Shown one piece after another: positions 15,109 through 24,385 of a stretch of DNA of 64,000 nucleotides. The stretch comes from Ornithobacterium rhinotracheale (GTDB taxonomy: Bacteria; Bacteroidota; Bacteroidia; Flavobacteriales; Weeksellaceae). The DNA lies in assembly GCF_022832975.1 (NCBI RefSeq), contig NZ_CP094846.1:1-64000 (forward strand), given 5' to 3'. Below the pieces are notes generated by a model. It was not told the origin of the DNA. It made no database searches and worked only from the letters and a program-made list of their open reading frames with translations. Within the stretch, counting starts at the first letter, position 1; each line of letters opens with the position of its first letter. A program made the translations under genes and the position numbers.

Positions 15109-15586
15109 ATTGTTTCATAAAACAAAGCCATATTGTATTGCCATGCTTACCTGTCTTGTGACCAAATAAGGGTTGTTGACCAGCAAGTTCTATAATTTGC
15201 GAAACCTTGATTTGAATTTCGTTCCATTTGAAAATTAATATCCCATTATTTTCTAATACTCTGAAGCATTCTTTAAATCCTTTATGTATATCTTCCTCCC
15301 ATGAAGAATTTAAAACTCCATACTTCTTGGCCATCCAAGAATTTTTTCCTAATTGCTTTAAATGTGGTGGGTCAAAAACAACTAATTTGAATTTTTCATC
15401 TTTGAAAGGTAAGTCTATAAAATCTGCAATTATATCTGGTTTTACTTCAAAATATCTTCCGTCACATAATGTATGTTCCTCTTTCCGAATATCAGAGAAC
15501 AAAACATCTGGATTGTATTTGTCAAACCAAAACATTCTGCCCCCGCAACAAACATCTAATATTTTTTTATCATCTATTTTATCCAT
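15107..15586 (-). CDS. Class I SAM-dependent methyltransferase
   Basis: A 159-residue enzyme with the Rossmann methyltransferase core. Motif I is KILDVCCGGRMFWF, and the motif IV catalytic tetrad is DPPH in VVFDPPHL, as in amino-methylating DNA enzymes. A target-recognition domain is absent, so the substrate is uncertain: DNA adenine or cytosine amino groups or another nucleic acid are possible. Phages use such enzymes against host restriction. The gene is flanked by 39-bp direct repeats and looks like an inserted cassette in the early operon. Confidence 0.78.
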   Translation of the reverse strand: MDKIDDKKILDVCCGGRMFWFDKYNPDVLFSDIRKEEHTLCDGRYFEVKPDIIADFIDLPFKDEKFKLVVFDPPHLKQLGKNSWMAKKYGVLNSSWEEDIHKGFKECFRVLENNGILIFKWNEIQIKVSQIIELAGQQPLFGHKTGKHGNTIWLCFMKQ

Positions 15587-15603
15587 TATTTTACATTCAC
15601 TTT

Positions 15604-15642
15604 TTAATTACTTCAAGTGTTAATTTCATAATAATTGTTTTT
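15604..15642 (-). repeat. 39-bp direct repeat, upstream copy (orphan gene start)
   Basis: Identical to 15070-15108. On the minus strand it encodes an ATG and the peptide MKLTLEVIKK, then a stop, so it is a truncated copy of the start of the gene at 15095 left upstream of the methyltransferase. Confidence 0.9.
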
Positions 15643-15688
15643 TAAATTTATTCCTTGTTTTTCTTAAAACTTCGAGAATCAAGAAGTT

Positions 15689-16027
15689 TTAATTCACGGA
15701 GTTCACAACTAAAAAGTCGTGTTCGGTTGCATATTCTTTTATCTTCTCCGCTGCAGGGAATGCTGCTGCTACTTGCCCTATATTTTCAGCCGCAACATAC
15801 TTTTTAAGGCTAGTGGTATCAGTTCCCATATCTGCAAAACTTAATTCAATTGAAAAAAGCCTAAAAAGACTTTTCGTCGTAAGAATTGTTGCTATGTCTA
15901 CCAGTTCTATATTATGTACAGTATCTTTCAATTTTAATTCATATCCGATAATGGCACGCTCCATATCTTTTGCGGCTATGTAAGTTGTTCCAGTTATTCC
16001 GCCTATCTTAAATAACGATAATTCCAT
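15689..16027 (-). CDS. Small hypothetical phage protein
   Basis: A 112-residue protein (MELSLFKIGGITGTTYIAAK) with mixed alpha/beta character and no signal. Its start overlaps the stop of the upstream gene by one base, so translation is coupled. It is part of the early block after the primase-helicase. No family was recognised, but replication or host-takeover functions are common for genes in this position. Confidence 0.5.
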   Translation of the reverse strand: MELSLFKIGGITGTTYIAAKDMERAIIGYELKLKDTVHNIELVDIATILTTKSLFRLFSIELSFADMGTDTTSLKKYVAAENIGQVAAAFPAAEKIKEYATEHDFLVVNSVN

Positions 16028-16449
16028 TATTCTCTAATATTTTCTGGTTCAAAACATACTTGTGTGTAATCGATTCCACGCTCTTCCAATATCTGAATCG
16101 TTTTTGCGATGGAAAGCACCTCGTGTGGCGCTTTGCTCATTATGAAGTTGTAAGCCTTGGCTATATGGATGTAGACCACTTCCCCAGACATCTCGGGAAC
16201 AATTTCGCCCCGCTTGCTTTGTTTATATATATCGAAATGCTCGTCTACTTTCTTCTCAGCTTCAGCTTTCAGCGCATTTAAATGAAACTTTAATTTTTGC
16301 GCATTGTAGACGCTACCAGAAACTTCCTGGGCAAGGTCAGCAACTACATCAGCCAAAAAGCCCAACTTATCAAAAGTCACATGCAGATTTGCATCGCTGC
16401 TAATAACTAAGGGTACGGTTACTTTCTTCTTTTTAGTATGGGAATTCAT
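16027..16449 (-). CDS. Hypothetical phage protein next to primase
   Basis: A 140-residue protein with a Lys-rich N-terminus (MNSHTKKKKVTVPLVISSDA), a helical middle and an acidic end. It overlaps the primase-helicase stop by 17 bp and the following start by one base, so the three genes form a tightly coupled unit. No family was recognised. Confidence 0.5.
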   Translation of the reverse strand: MNSHTKKKKVTVPLVISSDANLHVTFDKLGFLADVVADLAQEVSGSVYNAQKLKFHLNALKAEAEKKVDEHFDIYKQSKRGEIVPEMSGEVVYIHIAKAYNFIMSKAPHEVLSIAKTIQILEERGIDYTQVCFEPENIRE

Positions 16450-19306
16450 CTTGAGTATCTATTATATTGTCTTCGTTTTCATCTTTTGGTATACCTACAG
16501 CAATCCAGTCTACTACTTTTGTTGGGTCCACGATAGATACTCTCTGGATTCTTCTATTTCCAGGCATATATATGTAGCCCATAAGTTTGCAGTAATCTTT
16601 AAGTTTCCTTACGAATTTAGTGCTGTTGATGTTAGATAATACTTTCTTTTCTTCTTTCAGTTTTTCAATGGTAACCAACTTTTCAAATTCCACGACACCA
16701 TAGGCATCTGGCGTAAGTAATCTAAAGAATTCATCCGCCCAATCGATAAAGGTTTGCCCTAAATTGGCAATCAAATTTCGTTGATTCAACGAATCCATAG
16801 GTGGATCCATCTTTTCTTCAGAAGAAAGAAAGAATCTCACACATTGAGCCGCTAGATTGAAAAATTTATTCCATTCATCTTCTTTCCAAGAGTTAAACAT
16901 AGCGTGTCCAAATGTTTGTTCTGGAGTGTTACCAGGTAATTCATCGGTTTTTACATGGAAATAGTCTGAAAATCCTACAAATAAAATTCTTCGTTGCGAG
17001 GATGCAGATTGTTCTCTAAGTGAGAAATTCGATGAAATAATGATTTTGGGAGATGACGAAAAAGGAATGGTAAATCGAGTTCCAAATTTAGGGTTCACTT
17101 GCCATGGACCCGTAATCTCAGAATAAATATTCCCTAAATCGAAATTTCTATCAGAATCATCGAACAAAACCAATCGAGTTTGTTCTGTGATCCCATCGTA
17201 CACGAATTGGTCACTCATTAAATCTTTTTTTCGAGCGGCAATCATTTTTGTTCTAAGAATATAGCTTAATGCCAATGAAAAAAGAGACTTTCCAGTTCCA
17301 CCTTTTGAATCTTCATCATCCACAACACCATTTTCCAAACAATATACTGCCCAGGGTTTAGCTGGGTTTTTGTATCCGTGAATCAAGTACCCAAAAGCAA
17401 AAATTTTATTGATTAAATGCCTTTTTTGCTCTTGAATTTCCTCATCGCTTAATCGTTCGCCATCGATGCAGCTTTTATGTGCATTTCTGTATGCTTGATT
17501 TTCCTCTAATTTATACGCATCTTGCCAATCATCATTCTCGCCAACCCAAGAATTAATGAATTCTTTTTGCCAATGCACACGACTTGTGTTGATTAGGAAA
17601 TTTAAAAATTCGCAGTTTTTTTCATGTATTTCAATGTCGTAATCATCTCCTTTTTTATGAATGGTAAAATAGTCGTTTTCTACCTTGAAAAATTTAGGAT
17701 TTAATTCTTTTTCACGCTCTTTGCTGGCTTTAACATCAAGGATTTCTTCAATCCAGGTAAAACCATTAGTTTCTTTTGTCTCGATAATTCCATTTTTACT
17801 AATAGACCACGATTTGTCTGAAAAATGGAATTGTTGAGAATGTTCATCGTAGTTTTTAAAATTCAAGTCAATCATATCAATCCAAGACAACTTCTGTTCA
17901 GAAATCTTGGTTGTATTGATAATGGTATCTTTCAATGGGACGGGTGTGTTTCGTCGCTCCATAAATTTTTTCAAAAAAGCATACACATTTTCAACTTCTA
18001 CTTCTTCTACAATGTGTTCATTTATTTTAATGAATTTAAACCCTCGCTTGCTACCTGGTTCCTCGAATCGATAAAAGCCATTTTCTTGCAGAAAATTATA
18101 CAGCAATGTGTTTGAGATTTCATAGCGTGTGCCTTTCTCAGTGGTGCGCACAGTCCAAAATTGCAATGGATAGGCATTTTCCAACATTTTCTTTAAAGAT
18201 TTAATCAAAGAATCTTTGCCATCGGATTTTGTGCGCTCGCAAAAATCCGTGAAATCCTTGCGTGGATTTCCTCGCCAGTCTTTTACCTCTCTGAGCCAGC
18301 TTGGCAACCATAGTGTTTTTATGGTTAAATATTGATTAGCCAATTCCTTTCCTTGTTTCACACCCGTAGCATCAAGGTCTGGGATATTTACCACATTTTC
18401 CACCATTTGAAAAATTCGCTGCATTATTTCGGGTGTCCACTTACCTGTCTCGGAATTGTGCCAAATAGCAAAATGTCCCAATGATGTGGCATTCAATGCA
18501 TCACGCTCACCAGAACAAATCAGAACTTCTGAGATTTTTTCTGGTTCTTTAGGCTTGTTTTTACTGGTTTCGTCTTCTATTTCAGCGTGGAACTTCTCTG
18601 TGTTTTTAGCATAAACTTTCTTTAATCGTTCCAAGCCGTTAATAAAGTTGGACGGGCGCCCACCTAAATACACGAACCGATATCCTTTATCCTTATTCAG
18701 TGGCTGATAAATCTTATAAAAAGATTTATTTTCATGCTTATTGATAAACGCAAAAATCGGATAATCTTCTGTAGAAGATATCTGAATAATGCGCTCTTTT
18801 CCATCTTTTTCATTTTTGAAAGCGTAATACTTAACATAAAAGCAGTTGCATTTTTTGCAAGTATCTTCGGTTACAAAAGGTCCCAGCACTTTCAATGCTC
18901 GTTCGGGTATTTTTTCTGAAGTTTCTACCCAAAACCCATCGTCATTCAATTCATGCGGGTAATCGTGAATCGGGTAGGTTTTAAAATCCGATTTCAGTTC
19001 ATTTTCACTATCAGAGGTAGGGATACCGTATCTTTGCGCCAAAACAAATACAGCTTTCGAATATTCAAAGCTATTTTCTTCAGCAAAGAGCATAATAGCA
19101 TTCTTTGGCTTAGAATCGCTACCAAAATCGGTTACCACCCAATTGCCATCATTTAGCTTTTTAAGCGATGCGCTCGGGGTGCGTTCATCACGCAGCTTAA
19201 AATTTTTCTTGGTATTGGCCTTCGGATACAATTCAAAAATGATATCCAGCCCGCCACTCGTTCTTTCAAGTATCGCATCTGCGATCGTCAATAAATCTCC
19301 ACTCAT
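16433..19306 (-). CDS. Phage DNA primase-helicase
   Basis: A 957-residue fusion-type replication enzyme. Near residue 260 there is a Toprim-like core (EVLICSGERDALNATSLG, later NIPDLDATGVKQG with acidic residues for metal). A cysteine cluster, CKKCNC at about residue 155, may bind zinc. Near residue 665 a Walker A (DSKGGTGKS) begins the D5/DUF5906-type superfamily 3 helicase, with RLVLFDDSDRNFD as Walker B and IIISSNF as motif C. It would open and prime phage replication forks. It is preceded by an SSB-like gene. No truncation is seen. Confidence 0.85.
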   Translation of the reverse strand: MSGDLLTIADAILERTSGGLDIIFELYPKANTKKNFKLRDERTPSASLKKLNDGNWVVTDFGSDSKPKNAIMLFAEENSFEYSKAVFVLAQRYGIPTSDSENELKSDFKTYPIHDYPHELNDDGFWVETSEKIPERALKVLGPFVTEDTCKKCNCFYVKYYAFKNEKDGKERIIQISSTEDYPIFAFINKHENKSFYKIYQPLNKDKGYRFVYLGGRPSNFINGLERLKKVYAKNTEKFHAEIEDETSKNKPKEPEKISEVLICSGERDALNATSLGHFAIWHNSETGKWTPEIMQRIFQMVENVVNIPDLDATGVKQGKELANQYLTIKTLWLPSWLREVKDWRGNPRKDFTDFCERTKSDGKDSLIKSLKKMLENAYPLQFWTVRTTEKGTRYEISNTLLYNFLQENGFYRFEEPGSKRGFKFIKINEHIVEEVEVENVYAFLKKFMERRNTPVPLKDTIINTTKISEQKLSWIDMIDLNFKNYDEHSQQFHFSDKSWSISKNGIIETKETNGFTWIEEILDVKASKEREKELNPKFFKVENDYFTIHKKGDDYDIEIHEKNCEFLNFLINTSRVHWQKEFINSWVGENDDWQDAYKLEENQAYRNAHKSCIDGERLSDEEIQEQKRHLINKIFAFGYLIHGYKNPAKPWAVYCLENGVVDDEDSKGGTGKSLFSLALSYILRTKMIAARKKDLMSDQFVYDGITEQTRLVLFDDSDRNFDLGNIYSEITGPWQVNPKFGTRFTIPFSSSPKIIISSNFSLREQSASSQRRILFVGFSDYFHVKTDELPGNTPEQTFGHAMFNSWKEDEWNKFFNLAAQCVRFFLSSEEKMDPPMDSLNQRNLIANLGQTFIDWADEFFRLLTPDAYGVVEFEKLVTIEKLKEEKKVLSNINSTKFVRKLKDYCKLMGYIYMPGNRRIQRVSIVDPTKVVDWIAVGIPKDENEDNIIDTQDEFPY

Positions 19307-19319
19307 GCGTTATTGTTTT

Positions 19320-19688
19320 TTAAAACGGCAAATCGTCTTCCTCGTTAGTAATGGGCTCGGGGGTAAAGTCTGGCTCCTTAGTCAGCGAACCTTGTGTGTC
19401 TTGCAATTCTATCTTCCACGCATCTAAATTTTGGATGTGCCTTTTTTCGCCATCTTTTTCGTAGAACCTTCCTCGTGGAGAAAAGCTCACTTTTATTCTT
19501 TGCCCTGGTTGTATGGGCATTAGACTCGCTATTTTATTGTTTGAAACTTGAAGTTTGATTATATTATCAAACTTCTCACCCGTATAAGGATGGTAGGTGG
19601 AAGCATCTAAATAAAATTCTTGAACGCTGAAGTTCTCAGTTAGATTTTTAATCTCTCCTTTTTTAAGTAAAATTCCCGTTATGTCCAT
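19320..19688 (-). CDS. SSB-like protein, DUF3127 type
   Basis: A 122-residue OB-fold-like protein (MDITGILLKKGEIKNLTENF). The body has VQEFYLDAS, GQRIKVSFSPRGRFYEKDG and a tryptophan in LDAWKIEL, all in the pattern of Bacteroidota DUF3127 proteins. The C-terminus EEDDLPF is an SSB-type acidic tip, which recruits replication partners. The gene lies 13 bp before the primase-helicase, so the tip may bind that enzyme or host proteins. The SSB role is inferred from the tip and context. Confidence 0.72.
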   Translation of the reverse strand: MDITGILLKKGEIKNLTENFSVQEFYLDASTYHPYTGEKFDNIIKLQVSNNKIASLMPIQPGQRIKVSFSPRGRFYEKDGEKRHIQNLDAWKIELQDTQGSLTKEPDFTPEPITNEEDDLPF

Positions 19689-19702
19689 TTTATTGCTAAT
19701 TT

Positions 19703-19900
19703 TTAATTTTCTATTATCTCTTTTTCAGAATATCCATTTTGTTTAAAAAACGATATTGATGGAGGTAATAACAATGTCTTGCTATCTTTTTTTGCCATCT
19801 TTAATACCCATTCCTGCCTAACATTCAACTCCATAGCTAATTGTAGGCTAAAAATATTATCATTTAAAATTCTGTCTTTTAACTCTTTTTTTAGTTTCAT
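19703..19900 (-). CDS. Small Cro-like DNA-binding protein (tentative)
   Basis: A 65-residue basic protein, first gene of the early operon. The segment IFSLQLAMELNVRQEWVLKM is spaced like a helix-turn-helix. Its place divergent to an HTH gene with coiled-coil tail, across a 92-bp gap, resembles a Cro/CI lysogeny switch. The assignment is from layout and the weak HTH. Confidence 0.5.
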   Translation of the reverse strand: MKLKKELKDRILNDNIFSLQLAMELNVRQEWVLKMAKKDSKTLLLPPSISFFKQNGYSEKEIIEN

Positions 19901-19957
19901 GTTGTATATTTATAAGGATAAAATAAACGGGCGCTTCGTCATTTCGCTTTGCCTGGA

Positions 19958-19989
19958 CAAAGTAAATAAAAAGTATCAAAATAAGCAAA
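19958..19989 (-). promoter_or_regulatory. Candidate early phage promoter
   Basis: On the minus strand a -33 TTTG (19986-19989), a 20-bp spacer and TTACTTTG (19958-19965, one mismatch to TANNTTTG) point towards the early operon. The -33 box lies next to the start of the divergent regulator, so repressor binding here would control early genes. Confidence 0.5.
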
Positions 19990-19992
19990 TAA

Positions 19993-20358
19993 ATGGACAA
20001 TAAAATTCATAGGCTAATGTCTGACTTTATAAAAAACAAAGATTTAAGTAGACGAGATTTCGCTAAGAGAATAGGTGAAGGTCAATCTAAGATTAATGGA
20101 ATTTTAAAACATGGAACAAATTTTCAAATCTCATTACTATTCAATATCAACGAGAAATATCCAGATTTTTTAGACAAGGTGTTGATTCCTGCATTTAGTC
20201 ATAATGAAGGATTAACCGAGGGCAACGCCAAAGACAAATTAATAGAGCTTTTGGAACGGGATAACAAACGCTTATTGGAAGAAAACGACAAACTTAAAAA
20301 AAAGCTTAAGCGTACAAAAAAAGGTGTACAAGCCAATGTTGAGCCTATTATTGAATAA
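19993..20358 (+). CDS. Candidate prophage repressor (HTH plus coiled coil)
   Basis: A 121-residue protein. The N-terminal half (MSDFIKNKDLSRRDFAKRIG, then EGQSKINGILKHG) is an XRE-type helix-turn-helix. Residues about 80-108 form a strongly charged leucine-zipper-like coiled coil (LLERDNKRLLEENDKLKKKL), suitable for dimerisation. It is transcribed away from the early operon and followed by a small helical gene, so it is the best candidate for the lysogenic repressor. No RecA-cleavable peptidase domain is present. Confidence 0.7.
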   Translation: MDNKIHRLMSDFIKNKDLSRRDFAKRIGEGQSKINGILKHGTNFQISLLFNINEKYPDFLDKVLIPAFSHNEGLTEGNAKDKLIELLERDNKRLLEENDKLKKKLKRTKKGVQANVEPIIE

Positions 20359-20378
20359 TCTATTTAATCCATAATATT

Positions 20379-20570
20379 ATGAGTGAACTAAATCAAGTTA
20401 CAGGAGACAGCTTTTTAGAGCTGGCTGAGCAAGTTGAAAAGGATAGAGATATTTCCTTAGAGCAAGCTATTTTATTAATTATTGCAGATGAAATAAATGC
20501 AATGAGGCTGGAGCTAATGCAACTAAAAGAAAAAATTAACGAACTAAGTGATTCTGCCACCAAAAAGTAA
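20379..20570 (+). CDS. Small helical protein downstream of repressor
   Basis: A 63-residue acidic protein (MSELNQVTGDSFLELAEQVE) with two helices, the second a likely coiled coil (EINAMRLELMQLKEKINELS). It follows the candidate repressor by 20 bp on the same strand. No family is known to me. It may be a partner or antirepressor of the upstream protein, or the last gene before the prophage boundary. Confidence 0.5.
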   Translation: MSELNQVTGDSFLELAEQVEKDRDISLEQAILLIIADEINAMRLELMQLKEKINELSDSATKK

Positions 20571-20651
20571 CATTTTTGCCTCCAACTTTTTGTAATATAT
20601 TATAATTCAATTGGCTTTTTAACTAAAAAAAACTCTTCCGTGGTCACAGAA

Positions 20652-20685
20652 AAGCCTTTTCGCAGTTTGCGAAGAGGCTTTTTTT
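20652..20685 (+). terminator. Terminator after repressor operon
   Basis: A 13-bp stem (AAGCCTTTTCGCA with TGCGAAGAGGCTT, one G-T pair), a 3-nt loop and a T tract end the plus-strand transcript. It lies at the likely edge of the prophage. Confidence 0.85.
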
Positions 20686-20794
20686 ATAGCCTAAATTTCG
20701 ATTTTAAGGTATTTTTGGTTTGAAATTTGCCTTTCTTTATACCCAAAAAAGAAAAAACTTAAGTATATTCGTTTTTTAGAATCAAATTTAAACT

Positions 20795-22309
20795 ATGAGC
20801 AAAGCATATATAAAGGACTGGATGACCACCAAGCCTTACACCAAACAAACCAACACAGAGCTGTTTTACCTAGAAGCCGCAAATGAAGTTTTAGAAAAAT
20901 TGAAAAAATCTTCGGATTTTATCGGTCATTTTCTGGACAAAGAAAGCTTTAAAGATTTGGCAATTTTCTTGACTTCGTATTTCGAAGATGTGATTTCAAA
21001 TGTAGGCTTGTTCCGTGCTTTTATCGCGCTACACCAAGAAATTTATAAAAAAAGTCTACCATTTTATGTGGCCAAAAACTACACCGAGGGAGACATCAAC
21101 ATTCAAGATGTTCAATTTTTGGTTTGGTATTTCTTGAATTTACAGAAACAAGATGTTTTTGTGAATCCGTATAGTCCAGAATTAAAGGAATTGGCGCAAA
21201 ATGTGTGGCAAGTCTTTGACCAAGAGTACGAATACGCACCAGAAAACACGCAAATTGCAGATTTCTTTAAACTTGAAAATCCTGAAAACTTGGACGAAGT
21301 GCGCTATTTCATCGATAAGATTTTAACACGCAGTTACCTTTTTACCCAAGACACAGGGATTGAGCTCTACATGCGCACCGCTGCCTTGAAAACGGGTAAT
21401 CAGCAAGATTTTAAATTATATAAAAACCATAGAGATAAATTTGTCTTAAACTTCCCGACCAAGCTTTTGGCTAAACGAGGCACCGAGTGGGCGGCTGCAC
21501 TTTATGGCAAAAAAGAGGAAGCGCAAGACATCAAAAACATGGGATTGAACTCGCACGCAGCGTTGCTCTACAAAGGCGAAAATGGCGAGGATTTGGAAAT
21601 GAAGCATTTAAGCTCGGGAAAAACCATTTTGGTAAGCAAAGATAATTTTGAGGACTACAAAAAAATGCCTGAAAATGCAATTTTGTATGCAGGCATCAGT
21701 CCATGGAAAGGCAAGTATTCCCTCACGGGAATCATCAATGCCTTTAATTATGACGAGAATTTGGTAGAAAATGCCAAACGCGATTATGTGGCACGCCAAG
21801 CCATTCAAGATGAAAAGGATAAAAAAGAATATTTAAAAAATATCAAAAAACAAGAAAAGGTATTTTTAGAAAAAACAGGTGGTGTTCCTTACAAAATCCT
21901 TTCGGCGGAAGAATCAATCGATTTCATCAATGACTTTTTTGACACGCTCGACGAACAAAAAATCGAAAAATATAACGAAGATATTGCAACGCTGGTACAA
22001 TCAATTCAAAACAGTACACACATCCAGAATGCGGTATTATTCTTTAATCCTAATTTTGGGCTTGAGTTTTATAGCAATCTTGCTACCGAATTGGAGGTGG
22101 ACGACAATCCTTTCAAGGAAGAAGTTGCCAACCCTACTTTGCTAATGAAATTGATGATGGCAGACACTTATTCTCGAGAATTTTTTGATTTCTATTATCA
22201 ATTAATGAAAGAGAAAAAATCGGATCAAATCGATTTTTTGAAGGATTTCAGCGAAAAAGACATCGATTTTATGCTTAGATTCTATAAACCTACACGCTAC
22301 GGAAATTAG
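20795..22309 (+). CDS. DUF3843-type protein of unknown function
   Basis: A 504-residue cytoplasmic protein starting MSKAYIKDWMTTKPYTKQ, a start I associate with the DUF3843 family of Bacteroidota. It is mostly helical, acidic in its first half, with aromatic-rich segments (VWYFLNLQKQDVFVNPYSPE) and a lysine/glutamate helix around residue 335-355. No signal peptide, membrane span or catalytic motif is seen. It precedes pgi by 63 bp on the same strand and is the first chromosomal gene after the prophage. The function is unknown. Confidence 0.65.
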   Translation: MSKAYIKDWMTTKPYTKQTNTELFYLEAANEVLEKLKKSSDFIGHFLDKESFKDLAIFLTSYFEDVISNVGLFRAFIALHQEIYKKSLPFYVAKNYTEGDINIQDVQFLVWYFLNLQKQDVFVNPYSPELKELAQNVWQVFDQEYEYAPENTQIADFFKLENPENLDEVRYFIDKILTRSYLFTQDTGIELYMRTAALKTGNQQDFKLYKNHRDKFVLNFPTKLLAKRGTEWAAALYGKKEEAQDIKNMGLNSHAALLYKGENGEDLEMKHLSSGKTILVSKDNFEDYKKMPENAILYAGISPWKGKYSLTGIINAFNYDENLVENAKRDYVARQAIQDEKDKKEYLKNIKKQEKVFLEKTGGVPYKILSAEESIDFINDFFDTLDEQKIEKYNEDIATLVQSIQNSTHIQNAVLFFNPNFGLEFYSNLATELEVDDNPFKEEVANPTLLMKLMMADTYSREFFDFYYQLMKEKKSDQIDFLKDFSEKDIDFMLRFYKPTRYGN

Positions 22310-22341
22310 TCTTTTTGCTTTTTTTCGATTTAAATTATAAC

Positions 22342-22349
22342 TAAATTTG
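22342..22349 (+). promoter_or_regulatory. -7 promoter element of pgi
   Basis: TAAATTTG matches TANNTTTG and lies 23 bp before the pgi start. A TTTG at 22314-22317 is farther away than usual (24-bp spacer). Confidence 0.5.
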
Positions 22350-22372
22350 TATAGAAATCAAATTTCAATAAA

Positions 22373-24013
22373 ATGCAAAATATAAACCCTACTCAGACCG
22401 AGGCTTGGAAAAAGCTACAAGCCCATTACGAAGAGACCAAAGACCTTCATTTAAAAGATTTATTCGCAGCAAACGCTCAACGCTTTGATGAGTTTAGCGT
22501 AAAATGGAACGAATTTTTGTTTGACTATTCCAAAAACCGAATCAATCAAAAAACAATCGACTTGCTCGTGGAACTTGCCGAGGAATGCCAATTGCAAGAT
22601 GCGATAGATTCTATGTTTGCGGGAGAGCACATCAACCAAACAGAAGACCGTGCCGTGATGCACACTGCACTACGCAACCAAGGCGAGGAAGTCTTAATCG
22701 ATGGCGAAAATGTATTGCCGCAAGTGCGCAAAGTTTTAGCTCAAATGAAAGACTTTAGCCACCGTGTGATTTCTGGCGAATGGAAAGGCTATACTGGCAA
22801 AGCGATTACAGATGTGGTAAACATAGGAATCGGCGGTTCGGATCTTGGTCCCGTGATGGTGGTCGAGGCATTGAAACATTACAAAACTCATTTAAACATA
22901 CATTTTGTATCGAATGTAGACGGCACACACATCGCAGAAACCACCAAAAAACTAAATCCAGAAACGACTTTGTTTATCGTGGCTTCTAAAACTTTTACCA
23001 CCCAAGAAACCATGACCAATGCTAATTCGGCTAAAAAATGGTTTTTGGACAGCGGAGCCAAACAAAGCGACATTGCGAAACATTTCGTAGCACTTTCTAC
23101 CAATGCCAAAGATGTTACTGCGTTTGGAATTGCAGAAGAAAACATGTTTGAATTCTGGAACTGGGTAGGCGGTCGTTATTCATTATGGAGCGCGATTGGC
23201 TTAAGCATTGCACTTGCTGTGGGCTACGAAAAATTTGAGGAATTGCTACTCGGTGCTTACGAAGTAGATGAGCATTTCAGAACCACTGAATTTAAACAAA
23301 ACATTCCTGTTTTGATGGCACTTATTGGCATTTGGTACAACAATTTCTACGGAGCAGAAAGCTATGCAATTTTGCCTTACGAGCAGTATTTGCACCGTTT
23401 CCCAGCCTATTTGCAACAAGGCGATATGGAAAGCAATGGTAAATCTATCGACCGAAACGGACAAAAAGTGACTTACCAAACAGGACCAATCATTTGGGGA
23501 GAAGCAGGAACCAATGGGCAACACGCTTTTTATCAATTAATTCACCAAGGGACTAAATTAATCCCAGCTGATTTTATCGCAGGGGCTCGTTCCAACAACA
23601 ATGTGAGCGATCATCACGAAAAACTTTTGGCAAACTTCTTTGCTCAGACCGAGGCACTTGCTTTTGGAAAATCCGAAACACAAGTGAGAGCGGAACTCGA
23701 AAAAGAAGGAAAATCCAAAGAAGAAATCGAATTCTTGTTGCCTTACAAGGTATTTGATGGCAACCGCCCTACCAATTCCATTTTGTATAAAAAATTAACC
23801 CCAAAAACATTGGGTAGCTTGATTGCCTTGTATGAGCAAAAAATCTTTGTTCAAGGTATCATCTGGAACATCTTTAGTTTCGACCAATGGGGCGTAGAAC
23901 TTGGTAAACAATTGGCTAAAGCTATCTTAGCGGAAATCAATGCGGGAGATACCGTAACAGACCACGACAGCTCTACCAATGGATTGATGAATGCTTATTT
24001 AAAAATGAAATAA
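22373..24013 (+). CDS. pgi: Glucose-6-phosphate isomerase
   Basis: Interconverts glucose-6-phosphate and fructose-6-phosphate in glycolysis and gluconeogenesis. The 546-residue length is typical. Signatures seen are [35 protein letters not shown] (phosphate-binding Ser/Thr), [18 protein letters not shown] (PGI signature 1 region), [18 protein letters not shown] and, near the end, [14 protein letters not shown] with the catalytic region. It has its own -7 element and abuts the small lipoprotein gene downstream. Confidence 0.97.
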   Translation: MQNINPTQTEAWKKLQAHYEETKDLHLKDLFAANAQRFDEFSVKWNEFLFDYSKNRINQKTIDLLVELAEECQLQDAIDSMFAGEHINQTEDRAVMHTALRNQGEEVLIDGENVLPQVRKVLAQMKDFSHRVISGEWKGYTGKAITDVVNIGIGGSDLGPVMVVEALKHYKTHLNIHFVSNVDGTHIAETTKKLNPETTLFIVASKTFTTQETMTNANSAKKWFLDSGAKQSDIAKHFVALSTNAKDVTAFGIAEENMFEFWNWVGGRYSLWSAIGLSIALAVGYEKFEELLLGAYEVDEHFRTTEFKQNIPVLMALIGIWYNNFYGAESYAILPYEQYLHRFPAYLQQGDMESNGKSIDRNGQKVTYQTGPIIWGEAGTNGQHAFYQLIHQGTKLIPADFIAGARSNNNVSDHHEKLLANFFAQTEALAFGKSETQVRAELEKEGKSKEEIEFLLPYKVFDGNRPTNSILYKKLTPKTLGSLIALYEQKIFVQGIIWNIFSFDQWGVELGKQLAKAILAEINAGDTVTDHDSSTNGLMNAYLKMK

Positions 24014-24283
24014 ATGAAAAAAGCACTTTTCGTTGCAGCGGCAGCACTTAGCTTAATTTCGTGTAAAAATGAGAAAAAAGGCTGGACAGATGAAGACCGC
24101 AGAGAGTTTATGCAATCTTGCACCGCAGTAGACCCGTCTGAACAGACCAAGGAAAGATGCGAGTGCGGCTTAAATGTTTTAGAACAAAAATACTCGTCCT
24201 ACAACGAGGCTCAGGAAGCTACCGAAAAAATGACCGAAGACCAATTGGTCGAGCTTTTGAGTGATTGCGGTTTAGAACATTAA
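24014..24283 (+). CDS. Small lipoprotein with cysteine motif
   Basis: An 89-residue lipoprotein: signal peptide MKKALFVAAAALSLISC with lipobox LISC at residues 14-17. The mature part has four cysteines (SCTAVD, CECGL, DCGLEH). The start codon directly follows the pgi stop, so both genes are likely co-transcribed. No family was recognised; similar short Cys-containing lipoproteins are common in Flavobacteriia. Confidence 0.75.
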   Translation: MKKALFVAAAALSLISCKNEKKGWTDEDRREFMQSCTAVDPSEQTKERCECGLNVLEQKYSSYNEAQEATEKMTEDQLVELLSDCGLEH

Positions 24284-24385
24284 ATTTAGAAAACACACAA
24301 ATAAACGCCCAAATCGCCTTTTTGCTACTAAAAGCAACGCTTGTTTATTAATTTTTTTAGATATTTGTCTTAAAATTAAAATAGC

